From an uncultured Candidatus Methylacidiphilales bacterium (GTDB lineage Bacteria > Verrucomicrobiota > Verrucomicrobiia > Methylacidiphilales > CALFVM01): a stretch of 9,776 bases of DNA. The position numbers and the translations under genes are program-made. Shown piece by piece: positions 6,617-9,776 of the stretch. Where the stretch lies: contig CALFVM010000042.1 of assembly GCA_937928665.1 (NCBI GenBank), forward strand, positions 1 to 9,776. Direction: 5' to 3'. Position 1 is the stretch's first letter. The number at the start of each line of letters is the position of its first letter. The notes below the pieces were generated by a model, which saw nothing but the letters and a program-made list of their open reading frames with translations, had not been told where the DNA came from and did not search any database.

Positions 6617-6625
6617 CCCACGACG

Positions 6626-7999
6626 ATGCCAAGTTTTTTTATCAAGACCTACGGCTGCCAGATGAATGAGCGGGACTCCGAGCAGGTGGCCCGGCAGCTC
6701 CTGGCGCGGGGCTATGAGCGGGCGGTCCGGGAAGACGAGGCGGATGTCGTTCTGCTCAACACGTGCAGTGTGCGGGATCAGGCCGAGCAGAAAGCTCTGG
6801 CCAAGATGCGGAACCTTACGGGGGTGAAGCGGCGTCGCCGGGGGTTGCTTCTGGGTTACATGGGATGCATGGCGCAGAGCCGTGCGGGACAGTTACTGAA
6901 GGAAACGCCGGGAGTGGATTTGGTGGTGGGGACCCAGCAGTTCCATCGAGTGGCGGATTACGTGGATTCGCTGCTGGACCCGGCGTTGCAGGATATGGAT
7001 TCGCTCGTGCGCCGACCGATTGTTGATGTTTCGGCGGAGAGCGGTTCGCAAAACACGATCAAGGATCATGTGCTGGCACCGCGCCAGGTGACGGCGTTTG
7101 TCTCGATTATGCAGGGCTGCAACATGCGCTGTTCCTTTTGCATTGTGCCCGACACGCGCGGGGCGGAGCGCGGCCGACCGTTGGAGGATATTGTGAGGGA
7201 AGTGGAGGGGTTGGCGGAGGCGGGAATCCGTGAGGTGACGTTGCTGGGCCAAATTGTGAATCTCTATGGGCGGCATGAGTTTCCTGCCGTCGATGGTAAG
7301 TCACCGTTTGTGCAATTGTTGGAGCGGCTGGATGCGGTCCCGGCACTGGAGCGGATTCGGTTCACTTCGCCCCATCCGATCGGGTTCCGCTCGGATCTGG
7401 TGCGGGCGTTTGCCCGGCTTCCGAAATTGTGCGAGTCGGTCCACCTCCCCTTGCAGTCGGGCAGCGACGCGATTCTGAAGCGGATGCGGCGGGGCTATAC
7501 GGCGGATCGGTTCCGGCGTTTGGTGGCAGCGTTGCGGGAGGCCCGCCCGGAGATGGCGTTGTCCACGGATATTATTGTCGGGTTTCCCGGTGAGACGGAG
7601 GCTGACTATCTGGCAACGCGATCCTTAGTCGAGGAGATCGGGTTCGATCAGGCCTTCATCTTCCGCTATTCGCCACGCAAGGATACGGCAGCGGCGGGAA
7701 TGAATGAGCAGGTGGATGAGGACGAGAAGATGCGGCGGAATCAAGATTTGCTCGGGGTTTTGGACCGGATCGCGATGGAAAAGACGCGGCCGCTGGTCGG
7801 GCAAGAGGTGGAGATTTTGGTGGAAGGGCCGAGCAAAACCAACCCAAGCCGCCTGGCGGGCCGGACGCGGACGAACCGCTTGGTCGTGTTTCCGGGGGAC
7901 GGGCGTCATGTTGGGCAGCTCCTCCGGGTTCGGATTACGGAGACCACCGGGTTCACCCTTTACGGGGACCCGGCGATTCTTGGTGTGAGTGAGGAATGA
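6626..7999 (+). CDS. miaB: tRNA-2-methylthio-N6-dimethylallyladenosine synthase MiaB
   Basis: MiaB adds a methylthio group to i6A37 next to the anticodon of tRNAs reading UNN codons. The 457-residue length is normal. The N-terminal UPF0004 domain has the three cluster-binding cysteines: Cys11 (KTYGCQMN), Cys47 (LLNTCSVR) and Cys81 (GYMGCMAQ). The radical-SAM motif CNMRCSFC holds Cys165, Cys169 and Cys172. Further family features are TSPHPIGF, LPLQSGSDAILKRMRRGY, TDIIVGFPGET and QAFIFRYSPRKDTAA. A C-terminal TRAM domain runs from about residue 385 to 450. The usual LGQNVN reads LGQIVNLYG here. The Cys-Asn-Met-Arg form and the tail argue for MiaB rather than the relatives MtaB or RimO. The gene leads a probable three-gene operon and is divergent from the acyltransferase across 101 bases. 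Confidence 0.96.
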   Translation: MPSFFIKTYGCQMNERDSEQVARQLLARGYERAVREDEADVVLLNTCSVRDQAEQKALAKMRNLTGVKRRRRGLLLGYMGCMAQSRAGQLLKETPGVDLVVGTQQFHRVADYVDSLLDPALQDMDSLVRRPIVDVSAESGSQNTIKDHVLAPRQVTAFVSIMQGCNMRCSFCIVPDTRGAERGRPLEDIVREVEGLAEAGIREVTLLGQIVNLYGRHEFPAVDGKSPFVQLLERLDAVPALERIRFTSPHPIGFRSDLVRAFARLPKLCESVHLPLQSGSDAILKRMRRGYTADRFRRLVAALREARPEMALSTDIIVGFPGETEADYLATRSLVEEIGFDQAFIFRYSPRKDTAAAGMNEQVDEDEKMRRNQDLLGVLDRIAMEKTRPLVGQEVEILVEGPSKTNPSRLAGRTRTNRLVVFPGDGRHVGQLLRVRITETTGFTLYGDPAILGVSEE

Positions 8000-8050
8000 G
8001 CGGGGGGAATGGGTTTTGCGCGGTGCGAAATGTCTGCTAACTGCAGGGAG

Positions 8051-8596
8051 ATGATTACACTGATTAGCGGAACGAACCGGCGCGGGAGCAAAACGCGGCT
8101 GGTGACGGATATTGTGGCGGGTTTGTATCGGGAAGCCGGGGCGGACGCGGAAGTCCTGGATTTGGTGGACCTGCCGTTGGAGCTTTACTCACCAGACGCT
8201 TATGCGGAAAAACCGCCCGGTTTTACGCCGTTTGCGGAGCGGATTCTGGCATCGCATGGGTTGGTGGTGGTGGCACCGGAATACAACGGGAGTTTGCCGG
8301 GCGCACTCAAGCTGTTCATTGACCATCTGAAGTTCCCGGAATCGTTTGAAGAACGGCCGGTGGCTTTTATCGGGATTGCGGCGGGACAGTGGGGCGGGCT
8401 TCGCCCCGTCGAGCACTTGCAGCAAATCTTTGGGCATCGCAACGCCCACATCTACCCGCGTCGGGTGTTTATTCCACAGGTGTATCAGGCGATTACGGAC
8501 GGAGGCGAGGTGGTGGATCCGGATGTGGATCGGCATTTGCGGGCGCAAGCGACTGGGTTCCTTGGTTTTGTGCGGGCTCTTCGGTCCGAAGCCTGA
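8051..8596 (+). CDS. NADPH-dependent FMN reductase-like flavoprotein
   Basis: This 181-residue protein has the flavodoxin-like fold of the NADPH-dependent FMN reductase family (PF03358). The N-terminal SGTNRRGSKTRLV (residues 5-17) after the first beta strand is the FMN phosphate-binding loop. VVVAPEYNGSLPGALKLFID is the second family signature, shaping the flavin ring site. Such enzymes reduce FMN, quinones, chromate or azo dyes; the substrate here is unknown. The start at 8051 was chosen because the first strand (MITLISGT) begins there. In-frame ATGs at 8009 and 8030 would add 14 or 7 non-conserved residues. GGGAG abuts the 8051 ATG, too close for a normal Shine-Dalgarno spacing, so the 8009 start remains possible. 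The stop overlaps the rlmH start as TGATG, implying translational coupling. Confidence 0.88.
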   Translation: MITLISGTNRRGSKTRLVTDIVAGLYREAGADAEVLDLVDLPLELYSPDAYAEKPPGFTPFAERILASHGLVVVAPEYNGSLPGALKLFIDHLKFPESFEERPVAFIGIAAGQWGGLRPVEHLQQIFGHRNAHIYPRRVFIPQVYQAITDGGEVVDPDVDRHLRAQATGFLGFVRALRSEA

Positions 8597-9033
8597 TGGA
8601 GGTGCTAGTTCTGGCGGTGGGTAAGCCGAAGTTGGCCTATGCCAAGCTAGGCACTGAGGATTACGCGGGGCGTTTAACGCATTACGTGCGGCTCCGGCTT
8701 GAGTTCGTGAAAGCGGGGCGGGTGGAAGAGGAAGGAGCGCGGCTTCTGGCCGGCAGTGAGGGATCGGTGCGGATTGCGCTTGATCCGGTCGGTTGGATGG
8801 GAACGACGGAGGGGTGGTTGAACTCTTGGACGGAATGGGAGACGGACGGGATCAAGAAGGTGTCGTTTTTGATCGGAGGCGCGGAGGGACACAGTGCTGT
8901 AGTCCGGGAGGCGTGTGAGCGGTGGAGTCTTGGTCCGCTGACGATGCAGCACGAGTTGGCGTTGGTGGTTCTGTTGGAACAGATTTACCGCGTGCAGACT
9001 TTAAAGCGGGGGGAACCGTATCACCGGGGATAA
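8596..9033 (+). CDS. rlmH: 23S rRNA (pseudouridine1915-N3)-methyltransferase RlmH
   Basis: RlmH is a small SPOUT-class enzyme that methylates pseudouridine 1915 in helix 69 of 23S rRNA on assembled 70S ribosomes. The protein has 145 residues, about ten fewer than the usual 155. Signatures: the N-terminal strand VLVLAVGKPK; LDPVGW in place of the common LDxxGk; the SAM-binding trefoil-knot loop FLIGGAEGH (91-99); SLGPLTMQHELALVVLLEQIYR; and the invariant C-terminal PYHRG. The ATG overlaps the preceding stop (TGATG, 8594-8598), and no separate Shine-Dalgarno site is visible, so translation is probably coupled. The coupling with miaB places two RNA-modifying enzymes in one transcript. A much longer upstream in-frame start (8389) lies inside the reductase gene and is rejected. 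Confidence 0.95.
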   Translation: MEVLVLAVGKPKLAYAKLGTEDYAGRLTHYVRLRLEFVKAGRVEEEGARLLAGSEGSVRIALDPVGWMGTTEGWLNSWTEWETDGIKKVSFLIGGAEGHSAVVREACERWSLGPLTMQHELALVVLLEQIYRVQTLKRGEPYHRG

Positions 9034-9050
9034 CTGGAGGCGGGTAGCGG

Positions 9051-9069
9051 GGCGCGTGAGTCACGCGCC
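9051..9069. terminator. Perfect 9-base inverted repeat between rlmH and the PEP-CTERM gene
   Basis: GGCGCGTGA (9051-9059), one central G, then TCACGCGCC (9061-9069) is a perfect inverted repeat. As RNA it can form a stem of at least 7 G-C-rich pairs with a 5-base loop. It lies 18 bases after the rlmH stop and 59 bases beyond the end of the converging gene. No T tract follows on either strand. A bidirectional terminator is most likely; a protein-binding dyad is the alternative. Confidence 0.5.
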
Positions 9070-9127
9070 GGGAGGGCACTGAGGCAGCTTACACGTCGAT
9101 GCCCCGCCAGGGCGGCAGTGGTTGGAG

Positions 9128-9776
9128 TCAATCTCCGCGGGGCGATGGTGGGCGGGCTTTGAGGGCAGGCAGCCAGCGATGGCGTTCGCGCCAGGCGGCG
9201 AGGAGGAGGAGGGCGGCGGCGGCGAGGATGGCGGCGGGTTCGGGCACGGGAACGATTTCGCCGGAGGCAAGGATCTGGGCGGCATAGTTGCCGGGAGCAA
9301 AGCCGAAGGGATCGACAAAGACGATTTGGCTGAGCTGAGAGGCGGTGGCGCCGAGGTTGGTGGTGCCGATGTAGAGCTGGTCGGTGCCCCCGCCATTCGG
9401 ATTGCCGGACCAGTTGGTGATGAAGAGGGTGGTGCCGGCGACCCAGGCGACGGCGGAGGAATCGGAGAAGCGGAGAATGGAATTACCGGCACCCATGTTG
9501 ATGGTGGAATTGGCGGTCAGGGTGAGGGTATCGACGATTTCGGAGTTGCCGCCGGTGTGGAAGGTGCCGCCGCCCATGGTGATGTCGGTGGTGTTGGCGA
9601 TTTGGTCGGAGGCTCCGAGGAGGAGGGTGCCGGAGGTGATGGTGATGCGGTTGGCATCGATGTTATTGATGGAGGAGTCGATGGTGGTGGTGCCGGAACC
9701 GGTGTGGGTGATGGTGCCCCATCCTTTGGTGGAAGTGTTGCTGGCGGTGCCGCTGATGGTGGCGGTGGTGGTGGTG
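9128..9776 (-). CDS. 3' part of a PEP-CTERM surface protein with autotransporter-type beta-strand repeats (runs off the right edge)
   Basis: The frame stays open from the TGA at 9128-9130 to the window edge (215 visible codons); the real start lies outside. The visible part is rich in Thr, Ser, Gly and Asn, with beta-strand repeats such as ITSGTLLLGASDQIANTTDI and GNSEIVDTLTLTANSTIN. These resemble the autotransporter-associated beta-strand repeat (PF12951 type). The C-terminus has VPVPEPA, a hydrophobic Ala/Leu segment and WRERHR: a PEP-CTERM sorting signal, cut and anchored by an exosortase/archaeosortase-type system. The tail after the membrane segment is about 20 residues, longer than typical. 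No outer-membrane barrel is present, so this is not a true autotransporter. It is probably an exported, possibly glycosylated surface or matrix protein. An internal ATG at 9577 is not the start. Confidence 0.88.
   Translation of the reverse strand, partial: TTTTATISGTASNTSTKGWGTITHTGSGTTTIDSSINNIDANRITITSGTLLLGASDQIANTTDITMGGGTFHTGGNSEIVDTLTLTANSTINMGAGNSILRFSDSSAVAWVAGTTLFITNWSGNPNGGGTDQLYIGTTNLGATASQLSQIVFVDPFGFAPGNYAAQILASGEIVPVPEPAAILAAAALLLLAAWRERHRWLPALKARPPSPRGD

Noticed and set aside
8009..8050. An earlier start for the FMN reductase-like protein
   Set aside because: It adds 14 residues before the first beta strand, which carry no family similarity; it is kept only as an alternative because Shine-Dalgarno evidence is weak for both.
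9758..9776. A GGT/GTG triplet repeat at the right edge
   Set aside because: It encodes a run of threonines within the beta-strand repeat protein, so it is ordinary coding composition.
1..9776. CRISPR arrays, insertion sequences, integrases, toxin-antitoxin pairs, retrons or a wholly new defence cluster
   Set aside because: No regularly spaced repeats, transposase or integrase motifs, or other defence genes were found; the only defence-type locus is the restriction-modification pair.

Overview
The window looks like chromosomal DNA of a GC-rich bacterium, most probably a verrucomicrobium. That placement is an inference. It rests on a PEP-CTERM protein carrying autotransporter-type beta-strand repeats (window right end), start codons mostly without Shine-Dalgarno sites, and the mix of housekeeping genes. 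No rRNA or other decisive taxonomic marker is present.

Layout from left to right: the 5' end of an unidentified secreted protein gene (minus strand, runs off the left edge); a complete tmRNA gene, ssrA (plus, 299-652), encoding the short degradation tag ANDELALAA; the DEAH-type ATP-dependent helicase hrpB (minus, 718-3270); a 226-base divergent spacer with overlapping inverted repeats; a two-gene type II restriction-modification unit (plus, 3497-5243), made of a C5-cytosine DNA methyltransferase whose 3' end overlaps by 71 bases a probable restriction endonuclease; a membrane acyltransferase of the OafA type (minus, 5403-6524); a likely operon (plus, 6626-9033) of miaB, an NADPH-dependent FMN reductase-like gene and rlmH; and the 3' part of a PEP-CTERM surface protein gene (minus, runs off the right edge).

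The genes fall into three themes. RNA quality and modification: tmRNA (ribosome rescue), MiaB (tRNA hypermodification near the anticodon) and RlmH (methylation of a 23S rRNA pseudouridine). Cell-surface functions: the signal-peptide protein, the acyltransferase and the PEP-CTERM protein. Defence: the restriction-modification pair, which has visibly lower GC than its neighbours and looks acquired.

Each of the three convergent gene ends (tmRNA/hrpB, endonuclease/acyltransferase, rlmH/PEP-CTERM) contains a perfect GC-rich hairpin without a T tract. Three genes have promoter-like hexamers placed so that transcription would begin at or within 3 bases of the start codon. I found no CRISPR array, insertion sequence, integrase or canonical tRNA. 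The nearest thing to an undescribed system is the restriction-modification pair, whose endonuclease I cannot assign to a known family.
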